Positions 12,401 to 25,034 of a stretch of DNA of 39,598 nt are shown in pieces. The notes under the pieces were generated by a model. It was not told the origin of the DNA and ran no database searches. It worked only from the letters and a program-made list of their open reading frames with translations. The DNA is from Branchiostoma floridae (taxonomy: Eukaryota > Chordata > Leptocardii > Amphioxiformes > Branchiostomatidae), in assembly GCF_000003815.2 (NCBI RefSeq), contig NC_049987.1, positions 18,422,468-18,462,065 of the forward strand. The letters are read 5' to 3'. Numbering within the stretch: position 1 is the first letter of the stretch; the number at the start of each line of letters is the position of its first letter. A program made the position numbers and the translations under genes.

Positions 12401-15400
12401 TCAAATAGTACATCTAAAACACTCTAAAATTTGGTTTCTACATCACGCATGGTTATTCTTAAAGATTAAGGAACTTGAATCCAATTGATCCTCAAAGGAC
12501 AATTTGTTTGAGAAACAAGTTGGTTGTGTGTTTTCTAAAATGACAGTTTGGGGTAACTGTTAGTTACATTAATATATATAATGTTGATTGCACATTCATT
12601 TGTACCAATTCATGAACATATAGATGGCAATGGTAATGAGTGAAAATGAACAGAAAAGGATGTTGAATTATACTTTATAGACATGTATACACTTACATGG
12701 GTTTGTCGGGAAGGTCTGTGGGCTTGCTACAGAACGGTTCCTGATAGCTGGATTCTCCCAGGCCATGGTTCTTGGCAGACTCTACCACTTCCTTCCCTGC
12801 GGGGGGTTTCAGGGCTGGGGTCCATACTTTCCCGTCCTTCCCTATCACTACAGTGTTGGTACCATCCGGCTCTAGTGGGGAGGGGTATGTTCTTCCTGGT
12901 CCCTGACCACTACCTGCTACATCTTTTTTCGGGCTGCTTTTTGTTGTGGTTTTCTTGTCTGTAGCTTTAGTTGATTGTTTAGACTTTGTTTTGTCGTTCG
13001 CACTGGCATTGTTTTTACTCCCGGCTGCTTTTCTTCTCCCCCCTTTTCCCTCTTGTTTATCAGAGCTGTCGTTCCTTTCTTGGGTGCTCTGAGGAGTGCT
13101 GTCGTCACTTTCTGTATCTTTTGTTCTTTTGCCTTTTCTTTTCTTCCGACACCTGGCTTGACTATCTTCTGAGATATTACAGTCTTTTGAATCACTGTCT
13201 GTAGATTTGAACATGTCACTTGTTGAATTTGATCCATTTGCCTCTTCTTCTGTTTGATCATGCCCGCTCTCAAGAGTGTCCTTTAAAGATGTTGTGTTCT
13301 CGTTTTTGGTGCTTGTTTCAGGTGATTGTAGTTCACTAGAGGAAGACGGTTCTTCCGTTGACATACTTGACATACCGGGATGCCCGTTCGGACAATTTTC
13401 ACCACTTGGCTCTTTGCTGGAAGCTTCCGAAGGAGTGGATGCTGTTGAAGATTGGACGCAAGGGGAGGACACATCCTTTGTTTCCATTTTAACTGAGTCA
13501 TTGTCAGGTCTTCTCTGGTCCGAGTCGGGTGTTTCTGGAATGTTAACGTCGTCCTTTCCAACGCTTCCGCTTCTGCTACCCTCGCTAACAGAGCTCTGAG
13601 AGGATGTGGGTGACATGGGACTGTTTTTCTCATGCTCGATCTGCTTTGCCGTTTTCCCACCTCTTAGCAACGCCAGTAGTATGCTGCTCCTTTTGTTGGC
13701 CTCCTCTGCAGGACTGGACATCCTTCTGACTGGGCTAAACCTGGGCCCACATGTTGGGGAATGGAGGGGAGAGCCCTGGCTGGAACTGGAACGTGGGGAG
13801 CCTTGCGGACTGTTGTTGCTGTAGTGACGGACGGCTTGAAGCTTGGACTTCAGTTTCAAGCGGACAATGTTGTGTCTATCGGGTGAGACCTCAGCTAGGG
13901 GCCTACCTGCTTCGCAGTAAAACTTAGGCGGGGTGTTCCTATCGTCGCCTCTTAGTCTTAGGTCCGAGGGTTGGGAGTAGGAGTGGCTACGCTGCCGGTT
14001 TGCTGGCTGGGCAGGGGTTTTCTTAGGTTGGGATGGCTGAGGTCTTACCACTGGTGGCGCACTATCGGAATGATGCCTTCTTGGCCCAAGTTCTGTTAAG
14101 TTGTTATGTATAGAAGGGTGGGATTCCCAAACAGTTGGTCTCTTTGTGTCGTCTGTTGGCATGTCCATGCTTGAGTTGTCCTTGTCTGTTGTACTCGTGG
14201 TTGTCTCCTGCTTGGGTTGGCACACTCTTTCCAAAAGTTCGTCCAAGTCCTCATTGTCGTTAAGCACGGTGTACGCCGAGTGGAACATGTCGCTGGTACT
14301 TTCCTGGGAGCACTTGGATCTGTTCAAATCCTGGCTCTGGTTTGAGATATGCATCTGTTGGCTGTTACTGAACACTTCCATACCGGGGAGTCTACTCATG
14401 CCCGGACTCATCTGGTTTGGACCGGTATGAACCAGACCTGGACTGCCCTGTGCGGCAGACACTACTCTCTGGTTTGGCCACACAGGGCTAGTGTTAGCGG
14501 GGTGGTAGGGGGACGGGTTTTGGGACATGTGGGGGCTGGTTGGTTGCGACTGGCTCCAATGTGGTGACGACGGCATGTTGTAGGCGGGGCTAGACCTAGA
14601 AGGGCCCGACGGAGGGAGGGGCACCTGCTGGCTATAGTCCTGCCGAGGGATGGGCTGGAACTGTCCGTACTGGTTCCTGTACTGCGTCCTCCAGTTGTCA
14701 GGGTTGGTGCTGGGATACCCCGAGAAGGGGCTCATTTGGGTAGGAGGGGTGGGGGGGCTTAAGGGCTGCTGTCCATTGGGACTGTACTGTTGGGTAGGTG
14801 GAGCGCTGTTCCTTCTGTACTGCAAGGGGATCTCCTGACTTGCGCCCGACTGCCACATTTGTGGTGGGGTGCTTGACGGGCTCTGCTGCGAGACTCTGTT
14901 ACGGCTCTTCACCGTGTCTTCGTAAGAAGGTGGGGGCCTGCTTGCTCCTTGGACACCGCCTTGATGACTCGACCACTGTGAGTTGGGACTGCCATAGTTA
15001 CCTTCAGTGTTCCTTTGGAGTCCCTGTTCGCCACTTGGCTGTTGCATGGGTTGGTCTGTTGGCTGACCTTGTACAGCTGGATTTGGAGGAGGGGTGTGTT
15101 GTACATTGTAGTTTCCATTTGGACTGTAGCCTTGAGGACTCATATTTCCCTGGAACTGGGAATTGACGGGAGTTCTAGGTGGACCTGTTGGCCACCCTTG
15201 GTAGGGTGGAGTCTTAGAGGAAGGGTATGGCTGAGGGGATGGCCTGGGGCTGTAGGAGTTGTGGCTACCAGCAGGGCTCAGCTGTCTGTTCCACTGCTGA
15301 CCACCCTGCGGACTGGCTTGTCCACTCCACTGCTGGCCGGGCCCTGGGCTGAAGTTTCCCTGGACATGCGGAATACCAGGGGGAGGCTGCGGCGTGCTAC

Positions 15401-18400
15401 CGCTCTGCCACGACTGTTGCCTTGACAACGGTCTACTGCCACTTGATGTCGAGTTCGCCGGTGACGTTGACAGTTGTCCTATATGACTGTGGTCAGAGCT
15501 TGGTGCTGGACTCATACTCATAGTTGCAACACTTCTCATTTCAGTGTTGCCTTCAACACTTCCCTTGTTGTAACACGTTGAATCTTTAACCTGCATGGCC
15601 GCTAAGCTTTGCGTAGGCTCCGATGGTGGCTTTGCCGTTCCATCCCTTCGTGGCTTCTTCTCTTCTCCCTGTTCCCCTGTATCTTGACTGCAGAATTTGA
15701 TGATGCTATCAATGTACTCCAGATCTTCGTAGGAATCATCAAAAGATTCAGTCTTCTCAAACTGCTGTATTTCCTTCAGCATGCTGTGCCTATCCACCTT
15801 AGCGTCGTCCCCTGTTTCATTGTCAAACAGACAGTCTTCTAAATCGTTCAACAAGGACTCCTCTGCATTGGACCCTCCTACACCGACAGGAACTTTCTTT
15901 GCACTTGGAGACCAGCACTTCGGAGGTGATCCTGAACTCTTCTCTGACTCCGTTGAAGAAAAATAAGCCATGTTGTACATAGCATCCTTGTACTTGACCT
16001 TACTGTCATCAGTGACTGGACTGAACATAGTTGACGGGGATGCGTTTGCCTTTTTTGCTGCACTAGACTTTTTGGCTTTGGCCTTGGGAGACGTACCAGA
16101 TGACTTGGTCTTTGTTGATGCTTTCGGAGTTTTAGGCTTAGCTGATGAGTTGCTACCTTTTTTCTTCCCTGAAGTAGATGATTTGGTTTTGGCTGCTGGG
16201 CTGGTTGTTTCTGGAACTGTTGGTTTTGCTGGCTCTACTGGTGTCTTTACAGGTTCCAATGGTGTTATGATGGGAGCTGGGGTGTCTGATGCTGTAGATA
16301 CAGTTGGTTTTACATCAGCTTTAGGGGGAGTTACTGTGCTATCAGGATCCTTCGCTTGATCTTCTGGCCTAGGCTTCTTTTTCCTTCCGCCCTTGGATAT
16401 CTTTTGCTGTCCTTTCCTACGTTCTCGGACCTTCTGGTTCCAGAGTTCTTCCTCCTCCTTCATTGACCGCCCAAGCCTGTTCAGTTTTTCACTCGTCCCC
16501 CTTTTGTCCCAGTTCAGGAAATTCAGCATGTTTTCACGGAAGGGGAAGCCGGAGAAAGTGGACGTAGAAGGCATGACGTTATTTTCAACATTCACTGCTT
16601 TCTGGACAACCGTTTCTTGTTGTCTTTTCTCTTTCTCTTCACGTTTTTGTCTCCGAGCCTCTCCGCCTACGATACAACTGTCTGACTCGCAGTCTTCTAC
16701 ACGGGCCTCCGCACATGAGGCGCATATCGCACTCTCTGTTTCCATGTCGTCACTCACGGGCTCTTCTGGTTCAGGGGGTGGTGGAGGGGTTTCTGCCGGA
16801 TTTTCTAATCGTTTCAGTGTTTCTGGCGTAAGGTGAACCTTGTCTTCACACTGGATTCTTCTTAGCTTTACTCTCAGCTCTTTCTGGCCCTTAAACCTGT
16901 TAACTATTATATTGATTATCTGTACAGGGCCATCGCTGGAGTCTTCACTAGATGACCTCCTAGATTCCACTGGTTTTGGTCTTGATTTTGGGGATCTTGT
17001 CGGCATTTTCCTTTTCTTCTTGAATGTGTATGTTTCTTCGTCAAACATCTCCATCTTCTTTTCTATGAATCGATCTTCTTCTTCAACCTCCTCGAAGAGA
17101 CTTTCCTCTGAGCTGACTTCAAACACGTCTGCGAAGTTGTCCTCCTCGTTGTAACTCACGTTTTTCTTCTGCTCGCGGAGTGTGTAGTTTTTCATCCTGT
17201 CCTCTCTCCACCTTTTGGAACCCTTGTGTGAAGAAGACATCCTCTTTCTTTTACCGTAACTAGAGCAGTTTCTCGAGCTCCTTCTCCTACCTTCATCTTC
17301 CTCCTCCTCCTCCAGACTATCTTCTTCCGTCTCATCATTACTCATTTCTTCTGATTCGCTTCCCAAAGACTCCATGTCCTCGTCATGTTTGGCTTTTCTT
17401 ACACGTGTACTTTTTCTGGTTCCATGTTGTGTTGTAGAACTCCGTCTACGGCTTCTATCTTTCCATGTTTCCTTGTCATAATCGCTGTCCTCCAGAGGAC
17501 TGTCATCACCCAAAGACTCCATATCTTCATCCTTCTTTACCTTCCTGACACGTGTACTCTTTCTTACTCCTACTGAGGAAGTAGAAAGGCTTTTACACTT
17601 CTTTTCCTTGGAGTTCTTGCGCAGTTTTCCACATGTCATAGTCTCTGGAAAAAAGTCGCTCATATCTGGGGTCATAGTCAGGTTAGCCAGTTCGTTGACG
17701 CCGTCTTGTTTCAGCGACATTTCTACGCTCCCCCCATCTCCGGGCTGCTCCACGTTCATTAATGATGTGACGGTGTCCATGAAGATTCGCGGGCCGGAGT
17801 TGTCCATTTTGCTACAGTGGCTGTTCTCCACAACTATGGTGCTGTTGTGTAGTGTTATTTTGGACTCTTTCACTTTATACAGGCTGTCGTTGGAAACTGA
17901 TTGTAGAGTCTGCTTGGGTTTCTCTCCTTCATGTAAGTTGTTGTGTAGCGTAATCCTGGACTCCTTTACTTTGTACAGACTGTCATTGGGAGCCAACTGC
18001 ATGGGCTGTCGTGGTTTTTCTACAACCCTTGCCTTCTTTGCTGACGGGTTTTCTAGGGATAGTTTGAGCTGCTTGGATGGTGAGACGTTGGCAGTGTCAC
18101 AGTGGTTGCCTGTACAGTTTGCCGACTTGATGGGAGAAGTAATGTTCAAGAGGTAGTTTTTGGTGTCCTGAGATTCAGGTCGGCGGATTTTGGTAATCCT
18201 TGTGTTGCCCAGTCTTTTCCTTATAGGCATTTCAGCTGTAAAAGAGAGAGACCTTCAGTAAACAGTTTGGAAAACAAGCATAATTGTTACATTCTTCAAT
18301 CTAGATATCAGTACATGCTCAAGACAATTTTTGAATAGGTTCACCAATAAAAAGTTAAAGTTAAAAGTTTAAGTTACCCGTACATCTGTAACTTGGGGAT

Positions 18401-21400
18401 GGCGCCCATCTCGATTTCTGTAGCCCTTGGGCCAAACATTTGTGCAAGCCAATACAGCAGGGGGCTAGGTAGTTATGTGTGTTACTTATCAGTGCTGAGT
18501 GCTAAGCAAAGAAAGCAGCATGTACCATTTTTAAAGTCGTTGTACAACTAGGCCGGGGATTGAACTCACGACCTACCGAATGCAAGGCGAACACTCTACC
18601 CACTTGGCCATTGCACCGGTAATCTAAGATAGACTAAAACTACTTTCAAGCATGTTGTATCAACATCATTTTGGCATATCTAAGGATGACCCTCACCAGG
18701 TTTCTCATCTGCACTGCCGTCGACTTGAGGAATGGTGTCTTCCACATCCACCCACTGAGAACTGTTGAAGGAGCTTTCCATCCCTTCCAGATCAAAGGCC
18801 ATTGGGCTAAACAGAAAAACCCAAACATTTAATGTAACACATAACTTTAAAAAAGAGAATGAAAAAAAAATCGAAGGAACAAAATCATAAGTCAGAAAAA
18901 TAAATAGTGAGATGACAAATTGCTTCTAGAATTGAAATATTGTCTTAAGTGTTTATCACCAAAGGCCAAATGCTGTGTTATGAATATTCTCATAGATTTC
19001 ATACACAAAAATGACATCGATCTGCAGAAATGCATCCAAAAGATATAGTTTACTTACATAGACCCTAATGCTATTCAAAATGGTACAGAATGATAAACCC
19101 AGTTAGACAGGGACTTAACATCATGCCATTCTATGTATACCTTTCCTGCCCCTGCTCTTCATCCTGTGGATCCCCGTTGTCCCATTTCTGAGACATCAGG
19201 ATGCTCTCCTCTTCCTCTGCCTCCTCTTCAGACTTATTTCCCACTCCCTCATCATCATCACTACGGTTACTGCGCTGTGATTGGCTCACTATGGACTGTG
19301 ACCCAATGGTATCATCTGCCAGGCCTGCCAGTAGACTGGCTAGGGACCGATCCTGGCTGTTTGCTACAATATCAAAGGGAATTTGTGGTTACTACCTAGT
19401 AGAATGATTGAACCTTACTCCTTAGCATGCTATAATTGGCTTTTTTAGAACGTCAACAAGTACTTCAATCTATTTCATCAACATGGACACTTCATACATA
19501 GTAAGTCGTACAAGAGCTTATAGAACTTAAGAGCTTATAGAGCTTTAGGTAGGCTAAATGGAGTTTGACATTTTCTTGATGACTTTTGGCTTAACTACAA
19601 ACAACAATAATAGCTTTCAGTTACTTTACTGTGTATACAGAAATGTTTACGGTGGTTTTAAGTTCACGGTTTTCGCCGTAGCCCCTTCACCATGAACTCA
19701 TACCCATCGCAAACATTTTTTCATTACAGTTTGTGACTACAGTAAACTACTGCAAACTCAAAACCACCGCAAACTCATTTTCCTGCTACTACAAAATTCA
19801 AGAAATGTAATACATTCGCAGTATGTTAAGTAGACTACAGTTTGGCAATGAATTAGTAGATATTCCATGGACAAGTTACCCAGCATTTGTGAGGCTTCTC
19901 TGCCAGACCCTGAAAAGCTTTGACTCATCTCCACTACAGACTGCACGGCATCCTCATCGACAATGGGGTCATCTTCAGTATCTCCTATCTGCTGGGATGG
20001 ATCCGGATTGTCTAGAACATCAGGGAAGAAATTAAAGAAGCTTAACAACAGATGTACAGTACATGAAAAGATAGCAGTAATCTTTACTGACACAAAAAAG
20101 TACAGCAACTTTTGTAAGGTCTACTAGATACATACAATATCATACATTCAAACAAGTGGACACAAAAGGGGTAACTAACATGAATCATTGGATATAGCAA
20201 GATGTTGAGTTTAACATATTGTTTATACTAATTGTTGTAAGGTAAAGCTAGGAAACTTATGATACCATTTCAATCCATGATCTTCTAAATGCTTTTTCTT
20301 CATGTCTACATTAACTGCTTCCGCATATTTGCAATTGCAAAATGGCAGTAGAGACTCTACCGGTATTTATTCATTGCCAAAATTCTAAGGCTAGAAGACT
20401 TCTATGTGATGTAGAACTGAAAATAAGGCATAAGGGATTGTGTTTGCAATTAAAGGTTCAATATAGTATGTCCAAATACAAATCATAAGCAGTGCCAACT
20501 CTTCCGATTCAATGTTTACCAACTATCTGCATATGCCATTATTAAATAGAAGATGACAACATGCCAACATGATAAAAGAAAATCTACAAATTATTATGAG
20601 TGTCTTACCTTCAATCTGGGAGAAGTGTAGCTCCACAGAACAGGATGGAGTCAGGCTAGATTGCACAGGACTAGAGTCCATAATAGGCGACTGTTCGTCT
20701 GACATGGCTTGGCTCTCTTGTAATCTCTCCAACTGGCTTTTTCTGTAACAAAGAAACAACATTCAGAAAAGCTACTCTCGTTTTACGGGAGGATTAGGGG
20801 AAAACTCTTGGCATATTTAGATACACTTAAATAGTCAGTGGAAACACTTCATACTTACAAGAGGGAATCCTGCTCTTCTACTATCTCCTTGATACGTTCT
20901 CTTAACTCTAGGTCACTCTCCGTTGGCTGGACATCTGGTCTCTCTGTGAAAATGTGATCCACATTACATGTATTGCTTGTCATAGTAAGCATAAGCAAAA
21001 TTTCACACTATGTCGTTTTATCTATAAGATGATCGGGTTAGGTTCTCTTCTCTCTGAGACCAACCTTGCGAGGGTGGTGGCTCTATTTGTGAGGATTCTC
21101 CCATTTCTCTCCTACGCTGTTTCTCGTCCTCCCAGATGGCAGCCAGACCAGGGTTTGTTCCGATTTTGGCTGTAACAGATGCATATTTTCAAAAAAATTG
21201 TAACCTATTCAAGCTCAGATGAATTGAATTTCGCAGCAGGAGAGGAGATAGTATTAGTAGGCGTTTCTTATGTTTCGAATTTGAGGTAGTAATGGCAAGG
21301 TGCACATGCTTGCAGTGTAGCAAGTTCTCGCAGAGAAAATGGCAAACACAAACCAGCATGAATATGTCACAATTTACAGTACTATACTGCCTGCTCCTCC

Positions 21401-24400
21401 TTGCGTTCGAACATGTAGAGCTTCTTTGAAAAAGATGGAAGACCAGAACACAGCACTTGATGTACACAGCACTACTATACAAAATTTTGAAAAAATTGAC
21501 TTACAGTTTATTTACTGTCAATTGACTTATTTTTGTGTGGATTTAATCATATGATAGGATAGGAGTTTTTTTTGCACTGTTCTGAGATTGTGAAACACAT
21601 GCATGGTGGAGAGGCACTGCAAAAATTGACAAAATACCAAAAATATTTAAAGATTTACTTTTGAAGATTTGCTATAATAGTATAATCCTCTACTGTACGT
21701 CTCTGCATTATACATTCATAGAGTACATGGCCTTACCTTGTATTTCTAGCCTGTTGAGAATATCCGGTGCCACAGCATCTACCTCTAACTCACACGTACT
21801 CTGTCTAACCACCTCGGCCTCCAGAAGTAGAGAACTGTGAGATATACAGACAAAAACAGTAGGTTTACAGAGACATATCCTATTGCATTGACCTTAACAT
21901 CCGTGGTAACATAAAGTAACATACTCACAGTATTGGAGCAAGCAAAATTAGAAAAACCATATATTTAAATTTTAACAACTGTATGGCATTGTACATGTGT
22001 CTCCATTCAGCTTGATTTATACTGAAACTAAAGGAAAATATAATTCGCCAAATATAAAATGTCCTGAATTGATTACAACTGTTCTGCAAGAATTATGATA
22101 TACTTTGTTTGCATGCTACTTACAAAATATTAAGACCAAACATATTTCTACACTTATGTCATGAATGGTCAAATTATGCAAATGCTATTTGAGTAGATTG
22201 CATAGATGTATGCAATGAGGAGAGAAAATAATCATCAATGTACCCAAGAATAATATGCAAGCTAAACAATAGAAAATTCCAAATTAATGAAAACCTGCAA
22301 GCCCAAGCTCAATATTTTTAATTTTTACAACATCATAGAATGATGAGTGTACTACAGCACTACACTCACAGAATAAAAACCTCTACATCAGCTCTTTAAT
22401 CTTTCAATTGTTATCTTTGCAATGGGATTTATACACTAAGTCTTCTAATCTCAGCAATTTTGAAAGGAAGTTGCTACTTTATCTGCCCTATCTCTAAATG
22501 GTGAAGGATCTATTTTTTTTTAAAGAGGCAAAAGCTTAACAAATACAGTCATTGGTGCTTCCATTCCAAGCCAATCACAGCTCAGCAAGGACAGTGGTTA
22601 CCATGGTGATGGAAACAGTCCCACAATGCATGTGTTTCAAAGACCACAAAGAGAAGCCAAGACAAACAGCTCATACACTGGCCCTTTGTTCACAGAATCA
22701 AGCAGTCTATTGACAGTTTACTATTTAACACTTCCTTTAATGATGGAACATTGTTACTGTGGCAGGAGACTGTGCTATTTATGCACACAACAGAATACAT
22801 AGAAATGGATTTAACTTCTCTACAGATGATATCAAGAGGATACTGTGTAAGCTTCTACAATAAACTAGGCTTATAAGAGTTTCTCCATATTATCCTTCTC
22901 CCTTTTTCTTGTGAGACAACCAAAGACTGTAGAGTAGGAAAATAAAGAATGCACACACGCATGCCTTCTTCCATCCAATACACATGAAGCCACAAAAAAG
23001 TTCTACTGGCCATTGGTATGTAAAGATATTGTAGATGCAGGTCATTACAAATACAAGCCAAAGCAATCAGATTCAAAGTTGCCTGAAATCCATCCTATTC
23101 TAGCTCCAGTTCCCAAACCTCTGATCGTGTCTCCACAGAGCAAAATGTTTGTCCTTGCATCTTCCATTGTTTTGTAATCTAATATTTTGCAGAAGCAGAA
23201 CTTCCAAATGACTGAGTCTAGTTGAATCCTATTATCGTGCCAACACTAGGACATGTGTGACTCGAAACGAATCAGAGCGTGCCTCTATATTTTAGACAAA
23301 CAGAAAGCGACTGAATGAGTGAACTAAGACTGAAGTAGGGCAGACACCAGACTAAGTGCAAGCTGCCAACAGATCTCATTGAAAAGAATTTACTATAATT
23401 CATTTTCTTCGTGACAAACACAAAAGTCAACAGCTTTTTTGTAATGTAAATTTAATAGACTATTTAGCCACTTCAGAAACAACTACATTTTTTTTCCTAA
23501 TGACTTAATTCATATCCTTATTTCATGACTGTGAAATGCACTGGTAGATTTTCACATTATCATACCTGGGCACATTCTCCATTTCCCACACCTGATGGGT
23601 GGGGGTGTTGGCATGGCAACTGGACGATCTCATTAGGGATGGCATGGAGGGGGTGGCGGGGCTCTCTGGAGGGACATCTGAACAAGGGCTTCTGATTGGC
23701 TGGCTGCATGGAAGTGAGCTACCACTTGATTGGCTGCTCTTTTGTGATAACGGTTGGTTACTGTTGACTGGTTGGTTAACTGTTGGAGAGGACAAGAAGA
23801 AGAAAAATGATAAATTTTAACACAGTAGTCTTCAACTGCCCTATCCGTGTCCATTAGTGTTGTCCTAGTCTCTGTCATCAGCAGGGCTAGCCCTATGTAA
23901 TAGCCACAGGCTAGTTGGGCAACCCTGGCTGTGCATGCTGAACAGCCAAACCAATAGAGAAAGAAATAAACTGTCTGGGAAAAACTAACATTATTTTATA
24001 CAGCAATATGTTGCAAGTTCACCTCCATTACATGTACAGTAAAACCTGTGAACACCTCTACATAAGGATTGCCTGGTCAACGTGACTACTTTTTCGGTAG
24101 CCCTTAGACAATTATGCCCTTTGAGACTTAAATTAAAATCATTGTCTTAAGCAAACACCTGTCGACAAGACCACAGTGGTCTTCTTGGGCAGTTTTGACT
24201 GTATTTTAGGACAATATCATGATGAGAAATTCAAGACAATGCACCTTTACCTTCCTCCTTAGGTCTGCGGAACTTGACAGCTCCCAGATTGATGTAGTTC
24301 ATACCGTACAGGTTGTAGTCGATGAAGAACTGCAGTAGGAAGGGGATATGGGCCTCGTGGGGCTGGTACGGCTTGTTCATAACAGCCCCTCCCTGTAACA

Positions 24401-24995
24401 GGTCCACTGCCCTGTAGACATAAGGAAAGTTTCATTAGATTTAGAAACATAACCATTTTAAATTAAGCAAGATGCATACTTAGTAATAGAGCTGTGTACC
24501 CAAAGAAATTTTAGGTAAGAGTACAGGTATACAGGTTCAGGTACAGGTCCGGACCTTTACCTGTACCTAAACAAGTTTGATCAATTATCTGTAAGTTATC
24601 AATATAGTCAACTGTCAATTTTAGTGAGAAATTGTCATCTTTGTATGAGGATTTAGATATTTGAAACTCAAAACAAAGTTTTCTTAATTTTCAACTGCAA
24701 GATTATCACAATTGCCATCTTTAATTTGGAATTTACTTATCTTTAGTCTCAAAAAGTGGTGTTCAATAGTGATTTAGTTTCTTTACATTGTAGGACTGGT
24801 ACAGGTACACAGATGTTTACATGTCGGTCCGAACTTGTAACTTAACAATTTTATAGGTACAGTACGAGTATTTAGGTACACGGGCCCTACTTAGTAATAT
24901 GTCTTTATCCCTTACACTGCTATGATAACCAATCTTTCTTATGTTTTTTGAAGCTCAAGTATTGTCATACAAATACTGTGAAGCAATGTGCATCT

Positions 24996-25034
<39 letters not shown>

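Noticed and set aside
12975-17154. Many plus-strand ORFs of 60-180 codons opposite the giant exon
   Set aside because: Shadows of the coding strand: composition mirrors Ser/Lys/Glu codons, and they lack splice logic or domains.
18551-18619. tRNA gene on the minus strand
   Set aside because: A- and B-box-like blocks are present, but the acceptor stem does not close and a SINE body and repeat tail follow directly, so it is the head of a SINE.
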